Numbered from the stretch's first letter, positions 43,261 through 52,618 are shown. The stretch is 64,000 bases of DNA from Herbaspirillum rhizosphaerae_A (GCF_046025915.1 NZ_JAQQFR010000008.1:196116-260115), one strand, 5' to 3'. The notes: generated by a model from the letters alone, not told the origin. Numbers and translations: made by a program.

Positions 43261-44409
43261 TTACCATTCGGCGAAGCTGCCGTCTTTGTGTCGCCAGATG
43301 GGGTTGCGCCAGCGATGACCGACTTCTGCACGCTGCTTCACATACTCTTCATTGATTTCAATTCCCAGCCCCGGCCCGTTCGGAATTGTCACATAGCCAT
43401 CTTTGTAGCTGAACACTTCCGGCTTGGTGACGTAGTCGAGCAAGTCATTGCTTTCGTTGTAATGAATGCCGAGGCTTTGTTCCTGGATGAAGGCGTTGTA
43501 CGAAATCGCATCGACCTGCAGGCAGGCTGCCAGCGCAATCGGGCCGAGCGGGCAGTGCAGCGCAAGGGCGACGTCGTAGGCTTCGGCCATGGTGGCGATC
43601 TTGCGTGTTTCAGTAATGCCGCCGGCGTGCGAGACGTCGGGCTGAATGATGTCGACGTAGCCTTCGCTGAGAATGCGTTTGAAATCCCAGCGTGAATACA
43701 GACGTTCGCCCAGCGCGATTGGCGTCGCGGTCAGATGCGCGATTTCTTTCAGGGCTTCGTAGTTTTCGCTCAAGACCGGTTCTTCGATGAACATCAGTTT
43801 GTACGGTTCCAGTTCCTTGATCAGGACTTTTGCCATCGGCTTGTGCACGCGGCCGTGGAAGTCGACGCCGATGCCGATGTTCGGACCGACGGCTTCACGC
43901 ACGGCGGCGACGTTGGCCAGCGTGGCTTCGACCTTGTCATAGGTGTCGATGAATTGCAGTTCTTCGGTACCGTTCATCTTGACGGCGGTGAAGCCGCGTG
44001 CGACGGCGTCCTTGGCAGCCTTCGCCGTGTCGGCCGGACGATCGCCACCGATCCACGAATACACGCGAATGCTGTCACGCACCGGGCCGCCCAGCAATTC
44101 GCTGACCGGAACGCCGAGCGCCTTGCCCTTGATGTCCCACAAGGCCTGATCGATGCCGGCCAGTGCGCTCATGTGGATGGCGCCGCCGCGGTAGAAACCG
44201 CCGCGATAAAGGATGGTCCAGTGATCTTCGATGTGGCGCGGATCTTTGCCGATCAGATAGTCGGCGAGTTCTTCCACGGCGGCAGCGACGCTGTGCGCGC
44301 GGCCTTCGACGACCGGTTCGCCCCAGCCGACGATGCCTTCGTCGGTTTCAATCTTCAGGAAGCACCAGCGCGGTGGAACGATAAAGGTGGTCAGTTTGGT
44401 GATTTTCAT
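43261..44409 (-). CDS. dgoD: D-galactonate dehydratase
   Basis: 382 residues. All enolase-superfamily residues are at the standard DgoD positions: Asp183 and His185 (GVDFHGRV), Glu209 (FIEEP), Glu235 (ALGERL) and His285 (LALHCPLGP). The enzyme converts D-galactonate to 2-keto-3-deoxy-galactonate. It is the fourth gene of galM-dgoK-dgoA-dgoD. The match in length and spacing leaves little doubt, although related sugar acids could also be used. Confidence 0.96.
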   Translation of the reverse strand: MKITKLTTFIVPPRWCFLKIETDEGIVGWGEPVVEGRAHSVAAAVEELADYLIGKDPRHIEDHWTILYRGGFYRGGAIHMSALAGIDQALWDIKGKALGVPVSELLGGPVRDSIRVYSWIGGDRPADTAKAAKDAVARGFTAVKMNGTEELQFIDTYDKVEATLANVAAVREAVGPNIGIGVDFHGRVHKPMAKVLIKELEPYKLMFIEEPVLSENYEALKEIAHLTATPIALGERLYSRWDFKRILSEGYVDIIQPDVSHAGGITETRKIATMAEAYDVALALHCPLGPIALAACLQVDAISYNAFIQEQSLGIHYNESNDLLDYVTKPEVFSYKDGYVTIPNGPGLGIEINEEYVKQRAEVGHRWRNPIWRHKDGSFAEW

Positions 44410-44528
44410 CGGAGAGATATCCGTTTCTCTGAGTAGTGCCCAGCCATGGTCGATGGCAGAGCTGGTTAAATGCTTGGCCGGTTCTGGCGGCCGGCGTTTG
44501 TCTGGTTGATTCGTTTATTTTTCTGGCG

Positions 44529-45182
44529 TTAGCTAATGCTGGCGCTGGCAGCCGCACGGGTTTGCCAGGCGCTGACGAAGGCCTTGGCGTTTTCGCCGAC
44601 GGTAGCTGCGGTCAGGCCGGGTTTGTACAGTGCCGAACCGAGGCCGAATCCGGACGCGCCCGCATCAATGAAGACCGAGACGCTGCTCGGCAGAATGCCA
44701 CCCACCGGCAGCAGTGCCACCGATGCCGGGATGACCGCCCGCCAGGCCTTGACCACCTGCGGTCCGAGTTGCTCGGCCGGGAACATCTTCAGCACATCGG
44801 CGCCTGCCGCCAGCGCGGCGAAAGCTTCGGTGACTGTCGCCACGCCGGGCGCGCAGCACAGCCCGGCCTCTTTGGCGGCGGTGATCACACGCGCGTCGCT
44901 ATGCGGCATGACGATCAGCTCGCCGCCGGCTTCCTTGACTTGTAAAACAGCTTCGGGGCTGAGTACCGTACCTGCGCCGATGATGCAATCGGCAGGCAGA
45001 GTGCGGCGCAGCGTAGCAATGCTTTGCAGCGGCTCCGGCGAATTGAGCGGCACTTCGATGATGCGAAATCCTGCTTCATACAGCGCGCTGCCGATGGCTT
45101 CGACTTCGTCGGGGCGTACGCCGCGCAGGATGGCGATGAGGCCACAGTCTCTGAGCGCACGTTGGAAAAGATTCTTCAGCAT
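44529..45182 (-). CDS. dgoA: 2-dehydro-3-deoxy-6-phosphogalactonate aldolase
   Basis: 217 residues of the KDPG/KDPGal aldolase fold: LIAILRGV at 15-22, Glu43 in IIEVPLNSPEP, the Schiff-base lysine Lys132 in LKMFPAEQLGP, and a glycine-rich phosphate site (LLPVGGILPSS). The phrase VPLNSPEP is typical of the galactonate rather than the gluconate enzyme. It splits KDPGal to pyruvate and glyceraldehyde 3-phosphate. It lies 59 bases downstream of dgoK. Confidence 0.93.
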   Translation of the reverse strand: MLKNLFQRALRDCGLIAILRGVRPDEVEAIGSALYEAGFRIIEVPLNSPEPLQSIATLRRTLPADCIIGAGTVLSPEAVLQVKEAGGELIVMPHSDARVITAAKEAGLCCAPGVATVTEAFAALAAGADVLKMFPAEQLGPQVVKAWRAVIPASVALLPVGGILPSSVSVFIDAGASGFGLGSALYKPGLTAATVGENAKAFVSAWQTRAAASASIS

Positions 45183-45241
45183 GGTTCTGCTTTCGTTGTG
45201 ACTAAAACGTAGTGACGAAATGGGATCGGGTAATCAAGCAA

Positions 45242-46231
45242 TCAGGCAATCAAGCCGGCGTGTTCGGCCAGTTTCCACAGACCGTGTTCAGTTGCTGCCT
45301 CTGCGATTTCCACTTGCGTGACACCATATAGCGCCAGCACCTGGCGATAGCGTTGGCACAGCATGTCGTCGCCGATCAACGCGATGCGCGCTTGCAGGCG
45401 GCCATCGGCCAATGCCAGTAGTGCAGCGATCTCGTGGCCGATCAGCAGGCCCGACAAATAATCGGACTGGGCGCGTGGCGACAGTTCGCCGGTCAGGCCC
45501 AGCGTGCGGCTGCTGAAAATGTTCGACAGCATGCCGGCACGGCCATCCGATGTTTTCGCCACGCCTGCACCGCGCAGGAAGGCGTCGTCGTCAGGTACGC
45601 CGTCGCGTTGCATGGTGCGGCCAAGGATGGTGTGATTGGACAGCGCGGCATACATCTCGCCGGTCATGAACGTATCGAAATGTGTAATGCGGCGACCAGT
45701 GACATGCACCCACTTGGAATGTGTTCCCGGCAGGCCGATCAGGATGTCTTCCACTTTTAACTGGTCGAGGATGCCGGCAACCTGTGTCTCTTCACCGCGA
45801 ATCACATTGGGCAGGACGGAACGTTCGAGCAAGCCGGACACGATGTGCAGCGGCGTGCCGAGGCCGGTATCGACGGTGGTCAGCGATTTGCCGATGTTGC
45901 TCACGGCCAGCGGGACGTCGAGATATGGTGCTTCGCGCCAGCCCTGCTTACTGCCGACCATGCCTGCTGCGATCAGCGGCGTGCCGGGCGCCTCCCGCAG
46001 CCAATCGCCGCAGGCGGCTTGCAGTGCGCGTCGGAAGCCGGCGTCAGGGCTATCGGCGTTGATAGTATCTGCGCCGTTTTCTGCAGGAGGCAAATTCATG
46101 ATGCCCCAGGGCAGCGCACGTTTGTCGACGACCTTGCCTTGTTTGTCGAAACGATAGGCGCGCAGGGATGACGTGCCCCAGTCGAGCGCAATCAGGCCGG
46201 TGGATGAAGATGTTTGCATTGCTTGTGTCAT
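45242..46231 (-). CDS. dgoK: 2-dehydro-3-deoxygalactonokinase
   Basis: 329 residues, DgoK family. LIALDWGTSSLRAYRFD at 13-29 is the phosphate-binding start, followed by GMVGSKQGWREAPYLDVP and LIGLPGTHSKWVHV. It phosphorylates 2-keto-3-deoxygalactonate at C6 with ATP. It sits 2 bases downstream of galM and upstream of dgoA, so the three are surely co-transcribed. Confidence 0.94.
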   Translation of the reverse strand: MTQAMQTSSSTGLIALDWGTSSLRAYRFDKQGKVVDKRALPWGIMNLPPAENGADTINADSPDAGFRRALQAACGDWLREAPGTPLIAAGMVGSKQGWREAPYLDVPLAVSNIGKSLTTVDTGLGTPLHIVSGLLERSVLPNVIRGEETQVAGILDQLKVEDILIGLPGTHSKWVHVTGRRITHFDTFMTGEMYAALSNHTILGRTMQRDGVPDDDAFLRGAGVAKTSDGRAGMLSNIFSSRTLGLTGELSPRAQSDYLSGLLIGHEIAALLALADGRLQARIALIGDDMLCQRYRQVLALYGVTQVEIAEAATEHGLWKLAEHAGLIA

Positions 46232-46233
46232 GT

Positions 46234-47163
46234 TCAGAGTTCACTCACCTTGAAGTGCGTGAGCAGTCGCATCGAAGCGCCGGGAGCCAGATTGACCAGT
46301 CCATCGCGGTCAGGCATATGGAAGGCATCGATAGGATGCGTTATCGGTTCCAGGCAAAAATAGTCGAGGCCGGGCGGGCGGTACATCAGGCTGTAGCCGT
46401 TGCAGTCTTCCATGCGCATTTCGATGCGCAGGCCGCGGTCGGGATAGTCGATGCGAGAGACGCCATCCCAGCCAGTGAAACAGTTGTCGATCAGCGGTCC
46501 GTCGGCAGGGAAATCCACAGTCGCAAACTGGTTGTAATCGAAGGTCGCCGGAAAACTCTGCGTATGGCCGGTCGGAATAGGATCGGCGCCGCACAGCCAG
46601 ACGCCGTCGGCGCGAGATTGCAACCGCGTCGCCGCATTGCGCGGAAAGTAAGGGTGCAGGCCGAGGCCGAAGGGCAGTTCTTCTGCACCGCGGTTGGTGA
46701 CTTGCAGGTCGATCTGCAGGCCGTCGTCGCGCAAGGTCAGCGTTTGCGTCGCGGAATAGGTGTAGGGATCGCCGTCGTATTGTTCCGAACTCAGGGTCAG
46801 CACCACGCTATTGTCGGTATAGGCCTCAGCCTGCCATGCCTGCAGCCAGCCGTCGCCATGGATGGGATAGTTTTCCCCGGCGCGGTTTTGCAGCACCGGA
46901 TAGTGCAGGCCCTTGTGCATGAAGCCGCCTTCAGTGATGCGATTGGACCATGGCACCAGAGGGAAGCACGCCGTCGTGTAGAGATCGCTGCTACCCGCCC
47001 AGGGGCGAAACAAAGGTGTCCATTGACCGCGCCATTGCAGATCCCAGGCTGCGACGCTTGCTCCCAATGTCGGCAATACGCTCAGGCGCTGCCGTCCGGA
47101 TTGCAGGGTAAGCGTCTCAATGGCTGACGCGCCGCCGTGCTGCGGTGCTGGGGATGTGGTCAT
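46234..47163 (-). CDS. aldose 1-epimerase (galactose mutarotase type)
   Basis: 309 residues. The mutarotase fold is recognised by NRITEGGFMHKG, the His in YPIHGDGWLQ, the second His in GLGLHPYFPR, and the catalytic glutamate region FCLEPITHPID. It equilibrates sugar anomers before oxidation by a dehydrogenase. It is the first gene of the leftward dgo operon and is divergent from the YtfQ-type importer, which links anomer or ring-form handling to transport. Confidence 0.9.
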   Translation of the reverse strand: MTTSPAPQHGGASAIETLTLQSGRQRLSVLPTLGASVAAWDLQWRGQWTPLFRPWAGSSDLYTTACFPLVPWSNRITEGGFMHKGLHYPVLQNRAGENYPIHGDGWLQAWQAEAYTDNSVVLTLSSEQYDGDPYTYSATQTLTLRDDGLQIDLQVTNRGAEELPFGLGLHPYFPRNAATRLQSRADGVWLCGADPIPTGHTQSFPATFDYNQFATVDFPADGPLIDNCFTGWDGVSRIDYPDRGLRIEMRMEDCNGYSLMYRPPGLDYFCLEPITHPIDAFHMPDRDGLVNLAPGASMRLLTHFKVSEL

Positions 47164-47575
47164 GGCGTCTCGGTTGCTTGTCTCATTATTAAGGCGGATG
47201 CTGTGCGGTCTGCTCCGCTTGGTCTTGGATGGCCCTTCTCAGGCCGAACAAAAACAGGGCCGATCCTAACATTGGGTACTGATGCGGAATAATGAAAAAT
47301 TAATGAAGATTGATATCAAAAACGATCTGCATTTCAACATTCCGTCACGGATGTAGTCAGGTAAAGCGCCATGCCTGTTTCAGTATCGGAAGGCGCGAAA
47401 AATTCATTGGATAGATATTCCTCACGCTCCTAATATTGATCCGCACATTTCGCTGCACGCCACGTGCAAGCGAACACGCAAAATGACGGCGTACAAGTCG
47501 GATCACCCTCGGTTCGATCACGCCGGACACCAATAAAAACAGATCGTGTTGATAAACATAATTGGAGACAACGCA
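47164..47575. promoter_or_regulatory. divergent control region dgo operon / furanose importer
   Basis: 412 bases without a convincing gene. It contains TTGATATCAA (47310-47319), whose TGATATCAAA core recurs upstream of the LysR gene at 61555-61564, and an AT-rich block 47280-47330. GGAG at 47563-47566 is the ribosome site of the binding-protein gene. No local regulator gene is present, so control in trans is likely. Confidence 0.5.
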
Positions 47576-48547
47576 ATGAAAATGACACGCAGAACACTGC
47601 TGGGCGCCGCCGTTTGCATGACTTTGGGCTTGGGCGTCATGTCCTCCGCCATGTCCGCAGACAAGCCGCTGACAATCGGCTTCTCACAAGTTGGCGCCGA
47701 AAGCGAATGGCGTACCGCTAATACCGTTTCGATCAAGGACGCCGCCAAGAAGGCCGGCGTGAACCTGAAATTCGCCGATGCGCAGCAAAAGCAGGAGAAC
47801 CAGGTCAAGGCGATCCGCTCCTTCATTGCGCAAAAAGTCGATGTGATCGCTTTCTCGCCGGTGGTTGAATCGGGATGGGATACCGTCCTGCGCGAAGCCA
47901 AGGCTGCCAAGATTCCTGTGATCCTGACGGATCGCGCCGTCAACGTCACCGACAAATCGCTGTATGTGACCTTCATCGGTTCCGATTTCGTTGAAGAAGG
48001 CCGCCGTGCAGCACGCTGGTTGCTGGATCGCGCCAAGACCATGCCTGCCGGCGACATCAACATCGTCGAGCTGCAAGGTACTGTCGGCTCGGCACCTGCA
48101 ATCGACCGCAAGGCCGGTTTCGAAGAAATCATCAAGACCAATCCGAACCTGAAGATCATCCGCTCGCAAACCGGCGATTTCACCCGCGCCAAGGGCAAGG
48201 AAGTCATGGAAGCCTTCCTGAAGGCTGACGGCAAGAAGATCAATGTGCTCTACGCGCATAACGACGACATGGCCATCGGCGCTATTCAGGCCATCGAAGA
48301 AGCCGGCATGAAACCGGGCAAGGATATCCTCGTGATCTCCATCGACGGCGTAAAGGGCGCGTTTGAAGCCATGATGGCCGGCAAGCTCAACGTCACCGTC
48401 GAGTGCAGCCCGTTGCTCGGACCGCAACTCATGTCGATCGCCAAGGATGTGAAGGCCGGCAAGGAAGTGCCGAAGCGCATCACAACGGAAGAAGGCGTAT
48501 TCCCTGCGGAAGTGGCCGCCAAGGAATTCCCTAATCGTAAATATTGA
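47576..48547 (+). CDS. ytfQ: sugar ABC transporter substrate-binding protein (YtfQ / galactofuranose type)
   Basis: 323 residues. The signal peptide carries KMTRRTLLG before a hydrophobic core, Tat-like rather than clearly Sec, cut near residue 27. The mature part closely follows the YtfQ pattern: LTIGFSQVGAESEWR, FADAQQKQENQVKAIRSF, VVELQGTVG-like IVELQGTVGSAPAIDRK, RSQTGDFTRAKGKEVMEAF and YAHNDDMAIGAIQAIEEAG. YtfQ binds galactofuranose and arabinofuranose. It is divergent from the galactonate operon, which fits. Confidence 0.92.
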   Translation: MKMTRRTLLGAAVCMTLGLGVMSSAMSADKPLTIGFSQVGAESEWRTANTVSIKDAAKKAGVNLKFADAQQKQENQVKAIRSFIAQKVDVIAFSPVVESGWDTVLREAKAAKIPVILTDRAVNVTDKSLYVTFIGSDFVEEGRRAARWLLDRAKTMPAGDINIVELQGTVGSAPAIDRKAGFEEIIKTNPNLKIIRSQTGDFTRAKGKEVMEAFLKADGKKINVLYAHNDDMAIGAIQAIEEAGMKPGKDILVISIDGVKGAFEAMMAGKLNVTVECSPLLGPQLMSIAKDVKAGKEVPKRITTEEGVFPAEVAAKEFPNRKY

Positions 48548-48593
48548 TCGGCAGCGGTTCAGGTACTAATCTGAATCAGTGTTGATCGTATCG

Positions 48594-48627
48594 CCGGGGG
48601 CGGCGACGTCCCCGGTCTTGTTCTCCT
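48594..48627 (+). terminator. terminator-like hairpin after ytfQ
   Basis: Stem CCGGGGG (48594-48600) with TCCCCGG (48609-48615), one G-T pair, followed by TCTTGTTCTCC. The T-run is interrupted, so termination would be partial. Confidence 0.55.
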
Positions 48628-48660
48628 CCTCTGGAGTATCCCCCTGGGCCTTGAGGGTCT

Positions 48661-48728
48661 GACACCATGCCATTGACTGCCTGTTAATGAATAAGGCGAC
48701 GATTGCATCCTGTCATCGGCATGGTGTC
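48661..48728 (+). repeat. long-range inverted repeat between ytfQ and ytfR
   Basis: Perfect 11-base inverted repeat GACACCATGCC (48661-48671) and GGCATGGTGTC (48718-48728), separated by 46 bases. It lies in the 257-base gap between binding-protein and ATPase genes, between two terminator-like hairpins. Confidence 0.6.
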
Positions 48729-48755
48729 GGGCCTTCTGTAAAAAAAGGCTTTGTG

Positions 48756-48792
48756 CGGCGGGCTTAAGTTTTAAGTCCGCCGTCTTTTCTTT
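48756..48792 (+). terminator. terminator/attenuator just upstream of ytfR
   Basis: Stem CGGCGGGCTTAA (48756-48767) with TTAAGTCCGCCG (48771-48782), one G-T pair, 3-base loop, followed by TCTTTTCTTTTC. It ends only about 12 bases before the ytfR start, so readthrough would govern the level of the ATPase and permeases. Confidence 0.75.
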
Positions 48793-48804
48793 TCTGGAAT
48801 TGCC

Positions 48805-50361
48805 ATGTCGAACGCAACCAGAGTTGCCACCAGTGCCGAACCGGCGCTGGAATTAATCGGCATCCACAAAGCATTCACCGGCGTCAAGGCCCTGACCGAT
48901 GTCGGCCTGCGTCTCTATCCCGGCGAAGTCCATACCCTGATGGGGCAAAATGGCGCCGGCAAGTCAACCCTGATCAAAGTGCTGACCGGCGTGTACACGC
49001 CCGACAGCGGCCGCATCCTCCTCAATGGCCGTGCGATCCAGCCCGGCTCCACACTGGAAGCGCAGCAGCTCGGCATCAGCACGGTGTATCAGGAAGTGAA
49101 TCTGTGCCCGAATTTATCCGTGGCCGAGAACATCTTCATCGGCCGCTACCCGCGCAAATGGGGTGGCTTTGGTCCCATCGACTGGGCCACGATGCACCGC
49201 CGCGCGACCAAACTGCTGGCCAAGCTCGATTTGCATATCGACGTACAAAAGCAGCTATCTTCGTATCCGTTGGCGATCCAGCAAATGGTGGCGATTTCGC
49301 GTGCGGTGAGCGTGTCGGCCAGCGTGCTGATTCTCGATGAGCCTACCTCCAGTCTTGATGAAGCGGAAGTGCAACTGCTCTTCAAAGTCTTACGCAGCCT
49401 GCGTGACGAAGGCATGGCGATCTTGTTCGTCACGCATTTCCTTGATCAGACTTACGAAATCTCCGACCGCATCACCGTACTGCGCAACGGCGTACGTGAA
49501 GGGGAATACGCCGCCAGCGAATTGTCGCGGCTCGACTTGGTCAACAAGATGGTCGGCGTACAGATTGATGCCACTGCCGCAGGCAATGCCTTGGCCGCCA
49601 ATGCCGAGATCACGCCAGCCGCCCGCGATGGCGAAGTGTTTCTGCAGGCGCGCGGCTTGGGACGCAAGGGCGCTCTTGCGCCACAGGATCTGGATTTGCG
49701 TGCCGGTGAAGTGTTCGGCCTGTGCGGCCTGCTCGGTTCCGGCCGTACCGAAGCGGCGCGCTTGCTGTTCGGTGCCGACAAGGCCGACAGCGGCACGATC
49801 AGCATCAAGGGTGAGGTAGTGAAATTTTCCACGCCGCGCGATGCGATTTCGGCAGGTATCGGTTTTTGCTCCGAAGACCGCAAGAAAGAGGGCGCGATCC
49901 TGGAGTTGTCGGTGCGTGAAAACATCATCCTCGCGCTACAAGCACGCAATGGTCTGCTGCACGTGATTCCCCGCAAGCGCCAACAGCAGATTGCCTCCGA
50001 TTACGTGAAATGGCTGGGCATCAAGACGCCCGACATTGATACGCCGATCGGTTCGCTGTCCGGCGGCAATCAGCAAAAAGCCTTGCTGGCGCGCTGGCTG
50101 GCGACCGATCCCGACATGCTGATCCTGGATGAGCCGACGCGCGGTATCGACGTGCGCGCCAAGCAGGAAATCATGGATTTCGTCATGGCGCTGTGCCACA
50201 AAGGCATGGCGATTCTTTTCATTTCTTCCGAAATACCCGAAGTCCTGCGCTGCAGCGACCGCATGCTGGTGCTGCGTGATCGTGAAGGCTGCGGCGAATA
50301 CCTGCGCGGCGAGCTCGACGATGCGTCGGTGTTGCAGGTAATTGCGGGAGAAACAGTGTGA
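48805..50361 (+). CDS. ytfR: sugar ABC transporter ATPase, double-domain (YtfR type, CUT2)
   Basis: 518 residues with two fused ABC domains. First domain: Walker A GQNGAGKST near 50-58, Walker B VLILDEPTSSLDEAE. Second domain: degenerate Walker A GLLGSGRTE, signature LSGGNQQKALLARWL, Walker B MLILDEPTRGIDV. This layout is standard for CUT2 monosaccharide importers. It overlaps ytfT by 4 bases (GTGA). Confidence 0.93.
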   Translation: MSNATRVATSAEPALELIGIHKAFTGVKALTDVGLRLYPGEVHTLMGQNGAGKSTLIKVLTGVYTPDSGRILLNGRAIQPGSTLEAQQLGISTVYQEVNLCPNLSVAENIFIGRYPRKWGGFGPIDWATMHRRATKLLAKLDLHIDVQKQLSSYPLAIQQMVAISRAVSVSASVLILDEPTSSLDEAEVQLLFKVLRSLRDEGMAILFVTHFLDQTYEISDRITVLRNGVREGEYAASELSRLDLVNKMVGVQIDATAAGNALAANAEITPAARDGEVFLQARGLGRKGALAPQDLDLRAGEVFGLCGLLGSGRTEAARLLFGADKADSGTISIKGEVVKFSTPRDAISAGIGFCSEDRKKEGAILELSVRENIILALQARNGLLHVIPRKRQQQIASDYVKWLGIKTPDIDTPIGSLSGGNQQKALLARWLATDPDMLILDEPTRGIDVRAKQEIMDFVMALCHKGMAILFISSEIPEVLRCSDRMLVLRDREGCGEYLRGELDDASVLQVIAGETV

Positions 50362-51449
50362 GTGCATCAATGAATTCAAATCTGGTTTCCGGACAGGACA
50401 AGAACGATCCTGCCGGCTGGCGTGTTTTGCAGGGATTGCGGCATCCTTTGGCACGTCCTTTGGGGGCGCTGGCAGTACTGTTGCTGATCGACTTTTTCAT
50501 GATTCCGGGCTTCTTCCGCATCGAGCTCAAGGATGGCCATCTGTACGGTAGCGTGATCGACATCGTCAATCGCGCGGCACCGCTGATGCTGGCGGCGCTG
50601 GGCATGACGCTGGTGATCGCGACGCGCGGCATCGATATTTCGGTCGGTGCAGTGGTGGCGATTTCCGGTACAGTCGCGGCGATGCTGATCGGCGGCACCA
50701 TGGTGATGAACAACGGTGTGCAGGAATACGCCAGCAATATCCCCATGGGTTGGGCGATTGCCGCTGCGATGGGGGCAGCAATCCTGTGCGGCGCGTGGAA
50801 TGGCCTGTTGGTGGCGACACTGGGTTTGCAGCCCATCATCGCAACGCTGATCCTGATGGTGGCGGGGCGCGGTCTGGCGCAGTTGATGACCGATGGTCAG
50901 ATCATCACGGTGTATTACAAGCCGTTCTTCTACATCGGCAGCGGCTATCTGTTCGGCTTGCCGTTCTCGCTGTTCATCGTGGCCGGCATGTTCATTGTGC
51001 TGGCGCTGCTGATGCGCAAGACGGCGCTGGGACTGTTCATCCAGTCGGTCGGCATCAACCCGGTGGCGTCGCGCCTGGCGGGGATCCGTACGGCTGCGCT
51101 GATCTTTTTCGTCTATATCTTCTGTAGCGCCTGCGCCGGTATGGCAGGGCTGATGATCAGCGCCAATATCAAGAGCGCTGACGCCAACAATGCCGGCCTG
51201 TTACTGGAGCTGGATGCCATCCTGGCCGTGACGCTGGGCGGCACCTCGCTGGCCGGCGGCAAGTTCAGTCTGGTCGGCAGCGTGATCGGTGCGCTGATTA
51301 TTCAGGCGCTGACCTACACCATTTATTCGCTGGGCGTGCCGCCGGAGGTCAATATGGTGGTCAAGTCGGTGGTGGTGTTCTTGGTTTGTCTGTCGCAGTC
51401 GCCTGAATTCCGCCGCCTGCGCTTGTTCAAATCCGGCAATCAAGTCTAA
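50358..51449 (+). CDS. ytfT: sugar ABC transporter permease (YtfT type, CUT2)
   Basis: 363 residues starting at a GTG that overlaps the ytfR stop; an in-frame ATG lies 12 bases downstream. About ten helices with the CUT2 motifs LGMTLVIATRGIDISVGAVVA and GLMISANIKSADANNAG, then LDAILAVTLGGTSLAGGKFS. Forms the channel with YjfF. Confidence 0.92.
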   Translation: MSASMNSNLVSGQDKNDPAGWRVLQGLRHPLARPLGALAVLLLIDFFMIPGFFRIELKDGHLYGSVIDIVNRAAPLMLAALGMTLVIATRGIDISVGAVVAISGTVAAMLIGGTMVMNNGVQEYASNIPMGWAIAAAMGAAILCGAWNGLLVATLGLQPIIATLILMVAGRGLAQLMTDGQIITVYYKPFFYIGSGYLFGLPFSLFIVAGMFIVLALLMRKTALGLFIQSVGINPVASRLAGIRTAALIFFVYIFCSACAGMAGLMISANIKSADANNAGLLLELDAILAVTLGGTSLAGGKFSLVGSVIGALIIQALTYTIYSLGVPPEVNMVVKSVVVFLVCLSQSPEFRRLRLFKSGNQV

Positions 51450-51465
51450 GCATTCAGGATAAATC

Positions 51466-52503
51466 ATGAAGAATTTTCGCTCCTTGCTGGCGACGCCTTA
51501 CTTCACCTCGCTGGTCACTGTCGCCTTGCTGGTGGTGCTGTTCGCGATGGGTTCGGTCGCTTACGACGGCTTCTTTTCGGCGCAGGTGGTGCTCAACCTG
51601 CTGATCGATAACGCTTTTCTGCTGGTGATCGGCATCGGCATGACCTTCGTCATTCTGTCGGGCGGCATCGATCTGTCAGTCGGTTCGGTGTTGGCGCTGA
51701 CGACGATGATTTCGGCTTATCTGCTGCATGCGTGGCATTGGCATCCCTTGCTGGTGATCGTCTGCGTGCTGGTGCTGGGCGGGTTGTTCGGCGCAGCAAT
51801 GGGCATGCTGATCCATTTCTTCAAGCTGCAGCCTTTCATCGTCACGCTGGCGGGGATGTTCCTGGCGCGCGGCTTGTGTTATCTGATCAGTATCAATTCC
51901 ATCACCATCGACGATCCCTTGTATGTGGCGATGTCGCAGACGCGGCTGGAGTTGGGATTCGGATTCGGCGACGCCTTCGTCTCACCAAGCGTGGTGATCG
52001 CGGTACTGATGCTGGCGCTGGCGATCTATCTGGCGCATTTCACCCGTTTCGGCCGCGCCGTCTACGCCGTCGGCGGCAATGAGCATTCGGCCTTGCTGAT
52101 GGGCTTGCCGGTCGGACGCACCAAAATCGCGATTTACGCTTTCAGCGGTTTCTGCGCGGCGCTGGCGGGTGTATTGTTCTCGTTCTATATGTTGTCCGGC
52201 TATGGCTTGCATGCGCAGGGCACTGAGCTGGACGCCATCGCGGCGGTGGTGATCGGCGGCACCTTGCTGACCGGTGGCTACGGCTACGTGGCAGGGACGC
52301 TGACCGGCGTGCTGATTCTGGGCGTGATCCAGACCCTGATCGCCTTCGACGGTACCTTGAGTTCGTGGTGGACCAAGATTGTGATTGGCGTGCTGCTGTT
52401 TGTGTTTTGTCTGGCGCAGCGCTTGATGTCGCTGGGTGCGGCCAAGGCTTCAGATGCGAATACCGGCAACGCTGCCGTCAAGCCAGCCGCGCAGGCAGCG
52501 TAA
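51466..52503 (+). CDS. yjfF: sugar ABC transporter permease (YjfF type, CUT2)
   Basis: 345 residues. Motifs IGMTFVILSGGIDLSVGSVLA, YAVGGNEHSALLMGLPVGRT, and ELDAIAAVVIGGTLLTGGYG. An Ala/Pro-rich tail of about 20 residues ends the protein. It is 16 bases downstream of ytfT and completes the YtfQRT-YjfF importer. The gene is 213 bases upstream of chvE. Confidence 0.92.
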   Translation: MKNFRSLLATPYFTSLVTVALLVVLFAMGSVAYDGFFSAQVVLNLLIDNAFLLVIGIGMTFVILSGGIDLSVGSVLALTTMISAYLLHAWHWHPLLVIVCVLVLGGLFGAAMGMLIHFFKLQPFIVTLAGMFLARGLCYLISINSITIDDPLYVAMSQTRLELGFGFGDAFVSPSVVIAVLMLALAIYLAHFTRFGRAVYAVGGNEHSALLMGLPVGRTKIAIYAFSGFCAALAGVLFSFYMLSGYGLHAQGTELDAIAAVVIGGTLLTGGYGYVAGTLTGVLILGVIQTLIAFDGTLSSWWTKIVIGVLLFVFCLAQRLMSLGAAKASDANTGNAAVKPAAQAA

Positions 52504-52594
52504 GTCGCAAATACTTGAGACGCGAGTTATCGAGAGTTAGTGCGTTTGCGCAAAAAAGTGATGCTGAAAACAATATTGGTTTCATGAAAAAAAT

Positions 52595-52618
52595 CATTAG
52601 AAATGTATTGCTCTAATG
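52595..52618. promoter_or_regulatory. candidate LysR (GbpR-like) operator upstream of chvE
   Basis: Perfect dyad CATTAG-N12-CTAATG. A related 24-base sequence beginning CATTAGAAATATAT is found at 61591-61614, upstream of the LysR gene itself, with 18 of 24 positions identical. Located about 65-90 bases upstream of the proposed chvE promoter. Confidence 0.55.
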
